The notes under the pieces: model-generated
Told to the model about the DNA's origin: nothing
Databases searched by the model: none
The model's input: only the letters and a program-made list of their open reading frames with translations
Position numbers and translations under genes: made by a program
Source: Burkholderiales bacterium RIFCSPHIGHO2_12_FULL_69_20
GTDB lineage: Bacteria; Pseudomonadota; Gammaproteobacteria; Burkholderiales; Burkholderiaceae_C
Length of the DNA: 35,075 nt
NCBI GenBank assembly: GCA_001770815.1
Contig: MESD01000020.1
Coordinates: forward strand, 1,961 to 37,035
Reading direction: 5' to 3'
In this document: one piece after another, positions 25,633 to 32,892 of the stretch
Position numbering within the stretch: position 1 is the first letter of the stretch
How the letters are laid out: every line of letters begins with the position of its first letter

Positions 25633-25653
25633 CCGGACAAATTCATTGTCCGG
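25633..25653. repeat. Inverted repeat CCGGACAA-N5-TTGTCCGG
   Basis: A perfect 8-bp inverted repeat (25633-25640 and 25646-25653) with a 5-nt AT-rich loop. A third TGTCCGG stands at 25614-25620. There is no T run on either side, so terminator function is doubtful. It overlaps the predicted promoter of the small cytochrome gene and may be an operator. Confidence 0.55.
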
Positions 25654-25671
25654 ACGCAAGGCGCCGAAATC

Positions 25672-25685
25672 TTGACCCCCATCAA
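25672..25685. promoter_or_regulatory. FNR-like site upstream of the small cytochrome c gene
   Basis: TTGAC-CCCC-ATCAA matches 9 of the 10 defined bases of the FNR consensus TTGAT-N4-ATCAA. On the minus strand a -10-like GACAAT lies at 25650-25645; a start of transcription near 25637 would place the palindrome centre at about -41.5, the class II activator position. This is the best FNR-like site in the window. Confidence 0.55.
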
Positions 25686-25709
25686 TCATCATGGCGGGCA
25701 ATCCCGGGG

Positions 25710-26174
25710 TCACCGATCAACCCCGTCTGGCGCGCGCTGCGGCGGCGGCACTGCGGTGACCAGCGCCTGATGCACGAAGGCGTCGACCAGGGTGTCGGCG
25801 ATGCGGTTGAACAGCGGCCCGGCGGCGCGCGTCATGAAGGCGCTGTCGAACTCGTAGTCGAGCGCAAAGTTCACCTTGCAGGCGTCGCTGGCCAGTTCGG
25901 TCAGGCGCCACTCGCCCTCGAAGCGACGGAACGGCCCGCGCTCCAGGTGGATGGCCATGTAGCCCGGCCGTTGCTTGGGGTTGCGCGTGCGCAAATCGAA
26001 GTTCATGCCGTGCCAGCACACCCGCAGATCGGCCGATACCAGTTGGTCGTCACGGCTGACGATCTGCGCGTCGGCGCACCAGGGCAGGAAGCGCGGGTAG
26101 TGCTCGGCCGCCTCGATCAGATCGAACAGGCGCGTGGCCGGCTGGGGCACCAGGGCCGAACGGCGCACGATCAT
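25710..26174 (-). CDS. COQ10/RatA-like START-domain protein
   Basis: A 154-residue single START/SRPBCC domain. The family pattern is clear at the N-terminus (RSALVPQPATRLFDLIEAAEHYPRFLPWC) and in the middle (LERGPFRRFEGEWRLTEL, CKVNFALDYEFDS). It is usually annotated RatA toxin or ubiquinone-binding COQ10. Members bind quinone in a hydrophobic cavity, and COQ10 assists quinone function. The usual RatB partner is not next to it, whereas the neighbours upstream are menA and ubiE, so a quinone-related role is more likely than a toxin. It follows the Bug-type gene by 38 bp on the same strand and is probably last in that operon. The ribosome binding site is weak. Confidence 0.82.
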   Translation of the reverse strand: MIVRRSALVPQPATRLFDLIEAAEHYPRFLPWCADAQIVSRDDQLVSADLRVCWHGMNFDLRTRNPKQRPGYMAIHLERGPFRRFEGEWRLTELASDACKVNFALDYEFDSAFMTRAAGPLFNRIADTLVDAFVHQALVTAVPPPQRAPDGVDR

Positions 26175-26212
26175 CGGATGCCTGGTGCCGTGTCCAGCGC
26201 GGTCGACACGGC

Positions 26213-27202
26213 TCAGAGCCGCGCGATCCGCCCTTCAATGACCAGCGGGCGGTACAGCGCGATGTCGGCCTCGATGCGATCGCGCAGGCCTTGCGGCGTG
26301 GACGGCGTGAGCTCGAAGCCGGCCTGCTCGGCCTGCGCCCGCACCTCGGGCAGGGCCATCACCGCGGTGACGGCCTGATGCAGTTGCGCCAGCAGCGGCG
26401 CCGGTGTGCCGGCCACCGCCACCAGCGCGGCCCAGGGGTGCATCGCCACTGGCGGGCCACCCGCCTCGGCCAGCGTGGGCAGGTGCGGGTGCGTGGCCAG
26501 GCGCTGGCGTGCGGCCACGGCCAGCGGGCGCAGCTTGCCGGCAGCCAGCAGGCCGGCCGTGCTGTTGACGCTGAAGGCGGTGAAGTCGACATCGCCCGAG
26601 GCCACCGCGGTGAACAGCGCACCGGCGTCCTTGAAGGGCACGTGCAGCAGGCGCAGGCCAGCCGCCCGGGCCATGGTTTCGACCGCCAACTGGCTGGCGT
26701 GGCCGTTGCCCAGCGTGGCGTAGCTCACGCCTTCGGGCGTGCGGCGCGCGGCCTCCAGCAGATCGGCCACGTTGTGCAGCCGGCTGCTGCCGCCGGTCAG
26801 CAATACGAAGGTGGCGCGGAACAGCAGCGTCAGCGGCGCCAGATCCCGCACCGGGTCGTAGGGCAGGCTGGCATGCAGCAGCGGGTTGACGGCCAGCGTG
26901 GCGGTGTCGGCCAGGTACAGCGTGTGGCCGTCGGGCGGGGTGCGGCGCACGTCGCCAAAGGCCACGATGCCCGAGGCGCCAGGCTTGTTGTCCACCAGCA
27001 CCGGCTGGCCCCAGCGCTGCGCCAGCCGCTCGGCCACGCTGCGCGCCACCACGTCGGGGCCGATGCCCACCGAGTAGGGCACCACCAGACGCACCGCGCG
27101 CTCGGGAAAGCCAGCGCCGCGGTGGGCCCAGGCCGATGCCGTGGGGCCGGCCGCGGCCAAGGCGGCCAGCAGGCTGCGGCGCTGGATCACGCCGACGTTC
27201 AT
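26213..27202 (-). CDS. Bug-family (TctC-type) periplasmic substrate-binding protein
   Basis: A 329-residue exported binding protein. The signal peptide contains QRRSLLAALAAAGP, an RR motif that resembles a Tat signal. The mature part shows Bug-family landmarks: FPERAVRLVVPYSVGIGPDVVARSVAERL, GQPVLVDNKPGASG, LYLADTATLAVNPLL, and later PLAVAARQRLATHPHLPTLAEAG. Bug proteins bind small carboxylates and are abundant in Burkholderiales, most without their own permease. The ATG at 27202 overlaps the menA stop (ATGA), so it is translationally coupled to menA; no TctA/TctB permease is in the window. The ligand and the reason for linkage to quinone genes are unknown. Confidence 0.88.
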   Translation of the reverse strand: MNVGVIQRRSLLAALAAAGPTASAWAHRGAGFPERAVRLVVPYSVGIGPDVVARSVAERLAQRWGQPVLVDNKPGASGIVAFGDVRRTPPDGHTLYLADTATLAVNPLLHASLPYDPVRDLAPLTLLFRATFVLLTGGSSRLHNVADLLEAARRTPEGVSYATLGNGHASQLAVETMARAAGLRLLHVPFKDAGALFTAVASGDVDFTAFSVNSTAGLLAAGKLRPLAVAARQRLATHPHLPTLAEAGGPPVAMHPWAALVAVAGTPAPLLAQLHQAVTAVMALPEVRAQAEQAGFELTPSTPQGLRDRIEADIALYRPLVIEGRIARL

Positions 27203-28140
27203 GCCAGCACCGTGCCCAACAAGGTGGCGGCCGACAGCAGCGCGGCAAACCACAGCTCGAGCCGGAAGGTGCGGAACAGGATCTCGTTGAAGGCCAGGCC
27301 CGGCGCGCAGCGGCCCAGATCGCGCCGCAACTGCAGGGCGGTGGGCACCAGCACCAGCGGCAGCAGCAGGGCGGGTGAGCGCGCCAGCCAGGCCATCGCC
27401 GGCACCAGCGCAAACGGCCCCAGCACCAGCAGGGCGTAGAGCGCACGCGAGGCCGCATCGCCATAGCTGACCGCAAAGGTGTTGCGACCGACCAGCCGGT
27501 CGTGGGCGATGTCGCGGTGGTTGTTGACGGCCAGCGCCGCGGCGGCCAGCGCGCCGATGGCCACCGACGCCAGCATGCTGACGCTGCCGATCTGGTCGGT
27601 GAGCACCCAGTCGGTGCCCATCACCGCCACCAGGCCGAAGAACACGAACACCGTCAGCTCGCCAAAGGGCGTGTAGGCGATGGGTCTGGGCCCGCCCATG
27701 TAGGCCAGCGCCGCCAGCAGCGAGGCCACGCCGATCGCCAGCACCGGCCAGCCGCGATAGGCCATCAGCGCCACACCCAGGCCGGTGGCCACCAGCGCCA
27801 CCACCACGATGCCGGCGCGCACATGGCGCACGCTGAGCCAGCCGTTGGCGGTGGCGCGTGGCAGGCCGGTGCGGGTGCCGCTGCACTCGGCACCACGCAC
27901 GGTGTAGCCCACGTCGTTCTGCATGTTGGTGACCACCTGCACCAGCAGCGCCGCACCCAGCACCAGCAGCGCGGCGAGCAGGTCGATGCTGCCGTTGCGG
28001 GCGAAGCCCAGCGTGGCGCCCACCAGCACGGGGCTGAACGCCACCAGCAGGCTGTGCGGCCGGATGGCCACCATCCAGGCGGCCACGGAGCCTGAGCGCA
28101 CCTGGGCGGTGCTGACGACGGACCCTCGGTTGGCTGTCAT
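27199..28140 (-). CDS. menA: UbiA-family prenyltransferase, MenA-type (1,4-dihydroxy-2-naphthoate prenyltransferase)
   Basis: A 313-residue polytopic membrane enzyme with about eight or nine hydrophobic helices. The first prenyl-diphosphate/Mg motif is NMQNDVGYTVRGAE near 95-107, with the MenA-like continuation TRTGLPRATANGWLS. The second is NNHRDIAHDRLVGRNTFAV near 215-233. MenA attaches the polyprenyl tail to 1,4-dihydroxy-2-naphthoate, giving demethylmenaquinone. The ATG at 28140 has ggagg about 9 bp upstream. It lies 128 bp downstream of ubiE, whose product methylates demethylmenaquinone, supporting a menaquinone role. The first motif has Y where canonical enzymes often have D (NDxxD), so another UbiA-type substrate is possible. 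No other men genes are visible. Confidence 0.78.
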   Translation of the reverse strand: MTANRGSVVSTAQVRSGSVAAWMVAIRPHSLLVAFSPVLVGATLGFARNGSIDLLAALLVLGAALLVQVVTNMQNDVGYTVRGAECSGTRTGLPRATANGWLSVRHVRAGIVVVALVATGLGVALMAYRGWPVLAIGVASLLAALAYMGGPRPIAYTPFGELTVFVFFGLVAVMGTDWVLTDQIGSVSMLASVAIGALAAAALAVNNHRDIAHDRLVGRNTFAVSYGDAASRALYALLVLGPFALVPAMAWLARSPALLLPLVLVPTALQLRRDLGRCAPGLAFNEILFRTFRLELWFAALLSAATLLGTVLA

Positions 28141-28268
28141 GCGGGATGGCCTCCGGTGGCTCGATGCAGGCCACCCTGCCTGGCATTCTGGGCAGCCGAG
28201 GGGGGCTCAAACTTGCGCAAGGTCAAGTACGCCGTTGCGTGCGGGCAGCTTGCGGCGCCGCGGTCCGC

Positions 28269-29006
28269 TCAGTGGGTGCTGCGCATCGGTGGGCGCCTGC
28301 CCATGTGGATGCAGGCGATGCCCAGGCTGAGGTTGCGGTAGTGCACGCCTTCGAAGCCGGCCTGCTCGATCAGCGCCTGGAAGGCCCGCTGGTCGGGGAA
28401 GCGGCGGATCGACTCGACCAGGTAGCTGTAGGCCTCGGGGGCCTGTGCGATCCAGGCGCCCAGGCGCGGGATCACGGTGAACGAGAACAGGTTGTAGAAC
28501 GGCCGCACCGGCGCGTAGGGGCGCGAGAACTCCAGGCACAGGAAACGGCCGCCGGGCTTGAGCACCCGCAGGATCTCGCCCAGCGCGTCGTCCAGGCGGG
28601 TGACGTTGCGGATGCCGAAGGCGATGGTCAGCGTGTCGACCGACGCGGAGGCCAGCGGGATGGCCTCGCCGGTGCCTTCCAGCCACTCGACGCCGACATG
28701 GCCACGCGCGCGGCCCACGTCCATCATCGGCAGGCTGGGGTCGCAGACAGTGACCCGCCGACCGGGCGCGGCCATCAGCGCGGCCACGTCGCCGGTGCCG
28801 CCGGCCAGGTCGACGATGAACTGGCGGTCGCGCGGTGCGGCCAGGCGCACCAGGGTGCGCTTCCACAGCCGGTGGATGCCCAGGCTCATCAGGTCGTTCA
28901 TCAGGTCGTAGCGCGCGGCCACGGCTTCGAAGACACGGCGGATGCGCTGCTCGCGCTCCAACTCGTCAACGCTGTGCTTGCCGAAGGTCTTGGACAGATC
29001 GGTCAT
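28269..29006 (-). CDS. ubiE: Ubiquinone/menaquinone C-methyltransferase UbiE
   Basis: A 245-residue class I SAM-dependent methyltransferase. The N-terminus VFEAVAARYDLMNDLMSLGIHRLWKR is diagnostic for UbiE. SAM motif I is VDLAGGTGDVA (about 69-79). Further blocks are IAFGIRNVTRLDDALGEILRVLKPGGRFLCLEFS and PEAYSYLVESIRRFPDQ. It methylates demethylmenaquinone and the ubiquinone intermediate 2-polyprenyl-6-methoxy-benzoquinol. The ATG at 29006 is used because the conserved N-terminus begins there; residues further upstream are unsupported. No strong ribosome binding site is seen. It heads the minus-strand set ubiE-menA-bug-START. It could serve ubiquinone alone, but the adjoining menA argues for both quinones. 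Confidence 0.93.
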   Translation of the reverse strand: MTDLSKTFGKHSVDELEREQRIRRVFEAVAARYDLMNDLMSLGIHRLWKRTLVRLAAPRDRQFIVDLAGGTGDVAALMAAPGRRVTVCDPSLPMMDVGRARGHVGVEWLEGTGEAIPLASASVDTLTIAFGIRNVTRLDDALGEILRVLKPGGRFLCLEFSRPYAPVRPFYNLFSFTVIPRLGAWIAQAPEAYSYLVESIRRFPDQRAFQALIEQAGFEGVHYRNLSLGIACIHMGRRPPMRSTH

Positions 29007-29105
29007 AGGGCAATCAGCGTAGCAGAGCGACCGGCGCGCTTGATCACGCCTGAGCACGCGCTTGACCCAGCCCGGCCCGCGCCTGACTGCACCGTGGGTC
29101 AGAAT

Positions 29106-29117
29106 GTCAGATCTGAC
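29106..29117. promoter_or_regulatory. Perfect palindrome GTCAGATCTGAC upstream of a small gene
   Basis: A 12-bp perfect palindrome within a longer imperfect one (ggtcag at 29097-29102 also pairs with ctgacc at 29113-29118). It lies 38 bp before the ATG at 29156 and inside the 149-bp gap between divergent genes. It may be an operator; no T run follows, so it is not a terminator. Confidence 0.3.
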
Positions 29118-29155
29118 CAGGCAGGGGTGCTGCCGCAAACCACATTGCATCGAAC

Positions 29156-29563
29156 ATGCCTTTTGAGCTGAGTTGGGAACCCGCCGGGGTCTATCGCCGC
29201 TATTTCGGTCATGTCACGATCGCCGATCGGCAGCGCTCGCTCGAACGGATCTGCGCCGATCCCCGCTTCGACGAACTGCAGTTCACCATCACCGACTACC
29301 GGGATGCCGAGCGCTACGACACCTCGCGTGAGGCCACCGCCGAGATCGCCGCCCTGCACGTCGGGCCCTTGATGACCAACCCCAACATCGTGATTGCGGC
29401 GGTCGCCGTCGACGAACGGATCGTCGCTTCGATTCAACACTTCATCGGACTGGGGTTCATCACCCAGCCCTACCGCATCTTTTCGACGGTGGCCGCGGCC
29501 AGGGCCTGGATGGCCAGCCAGCCGCCCCGACTGAATCCGCGCGCGCCCCACCTGCCGCGTTGA
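29156..29563 (+). CDS. Conserved-looking small protein, possibly SpoIIAA/STAS-like
   Basis: A 135-residue soluble protein that I do not firmly recognise. The pattern of a short beta start (FELSWEPAGVYRRYFGHVT), a DPRFDELQFTITDYRDAERYD segment and helix-strand alternation (NIVIAAVAVDERIVASIQHFI) resembles the SpoIIAA/STAS-like fold found in small proteobacterial proteins of unknown role. No signal peptide, membrane helix or catalytic motif is visible. It starts at the ATG at 29156, with no clear ribosome binding site, and is divergent from ubiE. The palindrome upstream suggests separate regulation. The codon pattern is in keeping with neighbours and no overlapping frame competes, so it is probably real. 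Confidence 0.7.
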   Translation: MPFELSWEPAGVYRRYFGHVTIADRQRSLERICADPRFDELQFTITDYRDAERYDTSREATAEIAALHVGPLMTNPNIVIAAVAVDERIVASIQHFIGLGFITQPYRIFSTVAAARAWMASQPPRLNPRAPHLPR

Positions 29564-29712
29564 TCGTCGCCGGGCCCGGCCCGCTCGAGCGCGCTCTCGG
29601 GCCAGGCGTCAGGGTTTGACCCGCGCAGCAGTGCGCCGGCGCGGCGGTCAACTTGACTTGCATCAGGCGCGGCGCGGCCCGCAGTGCCTAGAGTGGCGCA
29701 GCGGAGGGTGCC

Positions 29713-31725
29713 ATGAGTCCTGTGGGAATGAGCCTGCTGATGATGCTGGCCTTCGCGGGCTTTGCCACGCTGGCCTGGCGCAAGCTGCAGCTGGTGCTGG
29801 CCTTGCAGCCCGAGCCGCGCTGGGACCAGCCGGTCGAGCGCCTGCGCAGCGTGCTGGTCAACGGCCTGCTGCAGCGGCGCATGGTGCAGCGCGAGTGGCG
29901 ACCGGGGCTGATGCACGCGGTGATCTTTCTCGGCTTCATGTCGCTGCTGCTGCGCAAGCTGCAGTTGATCGCGATCGGATACCACGAGCCGGCGGTGTTC
30001 CCGGATTGGTTCGGCGGGCCGTTCGCGGCGTTCAAGGACTTCATCGAGCTGGCGGTGATCGCCGCGGTGCTGTATGCCTTCTGGCGCCGCTTCGTGGCCC
30101 GGCCGGCGCGGCTGGAGCCCAACCGCGAGGCGGTGCTGGTGCTGGGGCTGATCCTGGTGATCATGCTCACCGACCTGGCCTTCGACGGCTTCCGCTTCAC
30201 GCTGCTGTCGGCCAGCGCGCCGGGCATCGCGCACGAGCGGGCCTTCGCCTTTGCCGGGGGCGCGGTGGCGAGTGTTTTCCAGGGCTGGTCGCCCGGCGTG
30301 CTGCAGGCCGGTTATGGGCTGTCGTACTGGACGCAGATGGTGGTGGTGTTCTGCTTCCTGGTGCTGCTGCCCACCGGCGAGCACTTCCACATCGTCACCG
30401 CATTGCCCACGCTGTTCTTCCGCCGCGGGCGGCCGGCCAACCAGGTGCCCAGCGTCGACATCGACAGGCTGATGGCGGCCACCGACGAGGCCGACATGAA
30501 GGCCGGCGTGCGCACCGCCGCCGACCTGGTGTGGAAGGACGGGCTGGACGTCTTCACCTGCACCGAATGCGGCCGCTGCACGGACGCCTGCCCGACCCAC
30601 CTGACCGGCAAGCCGCTGTCGATGAAGAGGGTCAACGACCGCCTCAAGCACCACCTGGTCGAACAGCGTGACCTGCTCATCGCCCATGACCCGAAGGCCG
30701 AACTGCCGGCGCTGGTGGGCACCGTGATCAGCGAGGACACGCTGTGGGCCTGCACCACCTGCGGCTACTGCGAGGCGGCCTGCCCGATCGAGCTGGAGCA
30801 CCTGCCGCGCTTCCTGCGCATGCGCCAGCATCAGGTGATGATCGCCGGCGAATTTCCGCACGCGCTGAAGAAGGTGTTCGAGGCCTACGAGTCGCAAGGC
30901 AACCCCTGGGGCCTGCAGGCCGCTCAACGTGGTGATTGGGCGCAGGGCCTGAATGTGCCGGTGGTGCGCAGCGCCGAGGACATGGCCGCGCTGGACTGCC
31001 TGTTCTACGTCGGCTCGGCGATGAGCTTCGATCCACGTGGGCAGAAGATCGCGCGCGCCTTCGTCACCATCCTGCAACGTGCCGGCGTGCGCTTCGGCAT
31101 CCTGGGGCCCGACGAGGGCGCCACCGGCGAATGTGTGCGGCGCGTGGGCAACGAGATGCTGTTCCAGCAACTGGCCGCCACGCTGGTGGAGACGCTCAAT
31201 CAGCGTGGCGTCCAGCGCATCGTCACCTGCGACCCGCATGCGCTGAATTCGCTGCGCAACGAGTACCCCGAGTTCGGCGGCCACTACGCGCTGGTGCACC
31301 ACAGCCAGTTCATCGCCGAGTTGCTGGCGCAGGGCCGCATCCGTGTGAGCAACGGGTTGATGCGGGTGGTCTTCCACGACCCCTGCTACCTGGGCCGGCA
31401 CAACGGTGAGTTCGACGCCCCGCGCGAGGTGCTGGGCCAGCTGTGCAGCGACGCGCCGCTGGAGATGGCGCTCTCGCGCGAGAAGGCGATGTGCTGCGGC
31501 GCCGGTGGCGGGCGCATGTGGCTGGAAGAGACCATCGGCAAGCGCATCAACATCACCCGGGTGGAACAGGCGCTGGCACTGAAGCCGCAGACGATTGCCA
31601 CCGCCTGCCCCTACTGCGCGGTGATGATGGCCGACGGGTTGGCTGCGCTGCCCGAGGCCGGCGCCACGCAGTCACGCGACATCGCCGAACTGGTGGCCGA
31701 GGCACTGGTGGCCGGGACGGCCTGA
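29713..31725 (+). CDS. ETF:menaquinone oxidoreductase-like membrane Fe-S protein (HdrD-type, NarI-like N-terminus)
   Basis: A 670-residue fusion. The N-terminal part is a NarI-like membrane domain of about five helices (LLMMLAFAGFATLAW, LMHAVIFLGFMSLLL, IELAVIAAVLYAF, VLVLGLILVIML, WTQMVVVFCFLVLL) with candidate heme histidines (H68, GEHFH). Two [4Fe-4S] motifs follow at C283 (CTECGRCTDACP) and C347 (CTTCGYCEAACP), then two CCG domains. The second is complete (C558 in HDPCYLG, C594-C595 in CCGAGGG, C632 in CPYC). The first has lost its cysteines (YVGSAMSFDPRG, ATGEC, CDPHALN). This layout matches EMO/EtfD proteins that move electrons from ETF to menaquinone, though no etfAB is in the window. 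The ATG follows ggaggg by about 5 bp. Confidence 0.8.
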   Translation: MSPVGMSLLMMLAFAGFATLAWRKLQLVLALQPEPRWDQPVERLRSVLVNGLLQRRMVQREWRPGLMHAVIFLGFMSLLLRKLQLIAIGYHEPAVFPDWFGGPFAAFKDFIELAVIAAVLYAFWRRFVARPARLEPNREAVLVLGLILVIMLTDLAFDGFRFTLLSASAPGIAHERAFAFAGGAVASVFQGWSPGVLQAGYGLSYWTQMVVVFCFLVLLPTGEHFHIVTALPTLFFRRGRPANQVPSVDIDRLMAATDEADMKAGVRTAADLVWKDGLDVFTCTECGRCTDACPTHLTGKPLSMKRVNDRLKHHLVEQRDLLIAHDPKAELPALVGTVISEDTLWACTTCGYCEAACPIELEHLPRFLRMRQHQVMIAGEFPHALKKVFEAYESQGNPWGLQAAQRGDWAQGLNVPVVRSAEDMAALDCLFYVGSAMSFDPRGQKIARAFVTILQRAGVRFGILGPDEGATGECVRRVGNEMLFQQLAATLVETLNQRGVQRIVTCDPHALNSLRNEYPEFGGHYALVHHSQFIAELLAQGRIRVSNGLMRVVFHDPCYLGRHNGEFDAPREVLGQLCSDAPLEMALSREKAMCCGAGGGRMWLEETIGKRINITRVEQALALKPQTIATACPYCAVMMADGLAALPEAGATQSRDIAELVAEALVAGTA

Positions 31726-31758
31726 AACCCGCCCCGTGCAGGCCTGGCGATGTATCGA

Positions 31759-32360
31759 TCAGCGCCAAGCCGGGCACCGACGGCGCGCCCTGCCTGGCGA
31801 ACACCAGCGTCAGCGCGTCGTCGCCGCTGGCGTGCTGCACCTGCGGTTTGTCGAAGGCCGCAAAGCCGAACAGGTAGCGACCGGCCAGGTTGTCGAACTG
31901 CACGTCGAACTTGGCCGCCGGTGACCAGCTTGCGCGCCACCACCGAGGTGTGCAGGCCATTGGCCCGCCCTTGTCGGCCGGGTCCTTCAGCTTCTTCCAG
32001 CTGCCGTCGGCCTGCTTCTGGTAGGGCCCGCGGCGGGTAGGGCCCGCGGCGGCGCGAATCGGTGGGGTCGGGGTGCTGCACCAGCATGTACAGCCTGTCG
32101 CCGGCCCACGCCGCCTTCAGCGTGGCGGTGTTCTCGCCCTTGCCGCCGGCAAAGTTGACCGCGCCGCTCAGCGGCACGTCCAGCCCGCGCGCCTGGGCCC
32201 ACACCGGATCATTGGCGCCGGCGGCCATGTTCGGTGCGGCAGCGGCCTTCACGGCAACCAGGGTGTTGGGGGCGGTCGAAACCTGCACGGCGGTGCAGCC
32301 GGCCAGGCCCAGCAAGGCGGCGGCGGTTGCCGTGGCCGACAGGCGGAGGGTGAGTTGCAT
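31759..32360 (-). pseudogene. Broken gene for an ethylbenzene-dehydrogenase-type heme-binding lipoprotein
   Basis: The 5' end is intact: an aaggag site, ATG at 32360, signal peptide and lipobox LLGLAGC. The protein then follows the EB_dh/cytochrome c-552-DMSO-reductase-like heme-binding family (PVWAQA, VNFAGGKGENTATLKAAW, DRLYMLVQHPDPTDS) as far as RRRGPY. There a 16-bp tandem duplication shifts the frame. The expected continuation QKQADGSWKKLKDPADKGG is found in the next frame, then SVVARKLVTGG back in the first frame, then KFDVQFDNLAGRYLFGFAAFD in the second. The central part of the family (about 100 residues) is missing between DKGG and SVVARK, and no stop follows in the final frame. The 3' boundary is therefore approximate. 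It lies convergent to the EMO-like gene. Confidence 0.82.
32021..32052. repeat. Perfect 16-bp tandem duplication causing a frameshift
   Basis: The unit gtagggcccgcggcgg is present at 32021-32036 and 32037-32052 with no mismatch. Because 16 is not a multiple of three, the second copy shifts the reading frame of the heme-binding lipoprotein gene. Removing one copy in silico joins RRRGPY to QKQADGSW, as in intact family members, so the duplication is recent relative to the gene. Confidence 0.85.
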
Positions 32361-32496
32361 GAGCAGAACTCCTTGGCGTTGGGCCTTGTTCGCCCCGCAC
32401 CGTCTGCCGGCCGACCGCACCGGCGTTTGAGGAGCAGCGCTCATGCTGCGGCGCGGCAGGCTGAAGCGGACTGTTCGACGTCAACCTTTGCGCCCG

Positions 32497-32892
32497 CTAC
32501 AGCCCTGGCTGGGAGCCCACTGCCGCCAGGGCGATGCGCGCCGGGCCGGGGGCGGCGCCGCCTTGCTTGATCGGCGGCGGAAAGTGGTAATGGGCGTCGT
32601 TGAGGTAGACGGCCACCTGCTGGATGTCGTCGTCGGTCCAGGCCAGCTGGGCCGTGGCCTGCCAGGCCCGCACCTGCGCGCGCAGGCTGGGCCAGTCGGA
32701 GGCCTGCTTCTTGGCGCGCCAATGCACCTGCGTGTTGTGGCAGGCGATGCAGTGGGTGGTGTAGAGCAGTTCGCCTCGGCTCTGCGCCGCCGCAGGTGCG
32801 GCGACGGCGGCCAGCAGCGCCATGGCCAGCAGCGCCCTGGCCGGGCCCGTGGCGGCGGTGCGCAACGGCGCGGTCATCGTGAACAGTGTCAT
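32497..32892 (-). CDS. Small periplasmic monoheme cytochrome c without an obvious Met ligand
   Basis: A 131-residue exported protein with a signal peptide (ALLAMALLAAVAAPAAAQ) and one heme motif, CIACH, in ELLYTTHCIACHNTQVHW. The family pattern WPSLRAQVRAWQATAQLAWTDDDIQQVAVYLN follows. No methionine occurs after the heme motif, so the sixth ligand is either a His (YLNDAHYHFP has two) or absent. The ATG at 32892 follows aaggaga and overlaps the stop of the FAD/Fe-S dehydrogenase gene (ATGA); an in-frame ATG at 32877 is an alternative. Coupling suggests it accepts electrons from that dehydrogenase or from a heme partner; the decayed heme-binding lipoprotein gene is 136 bp downstream on the same strand. 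Confidence 0.87.
   Translation of the reverse strand: MTLFTMTAPLRTAATGPARALLAMALLAAVAAPAAAQSRGELLYTTHCIACHNTQVHWRAKKQASDWPSLRAQVRAWQATAQLAWTDDDIQQVAVYLNDAHYHFPPPIKQGGAAPGPARIALAAVGSQPGL

Noticed and set aside
25710-26174. RatA toxin of a toxin-antitoxin pair.
   Set aside because: The START/COQ10 fold is shared, no RatB-like partner adjoins, and the neighbours are quinone genes; a quinone-related role is more likely.
29564-29712. Promoter TTGACT ... TAGAGT before the EMO-like gene.
   Set aside because: The spacer is about 30 bp, far from the usual 16-18, so I did not annotate it.
32430-32470. A short GCAGC/GCTGC hairpin between the cytochrome c gene and the pseudogene.
   Set aside because: The stem is only about 5 bp and no T run follows; not distinct from chance in this composition.
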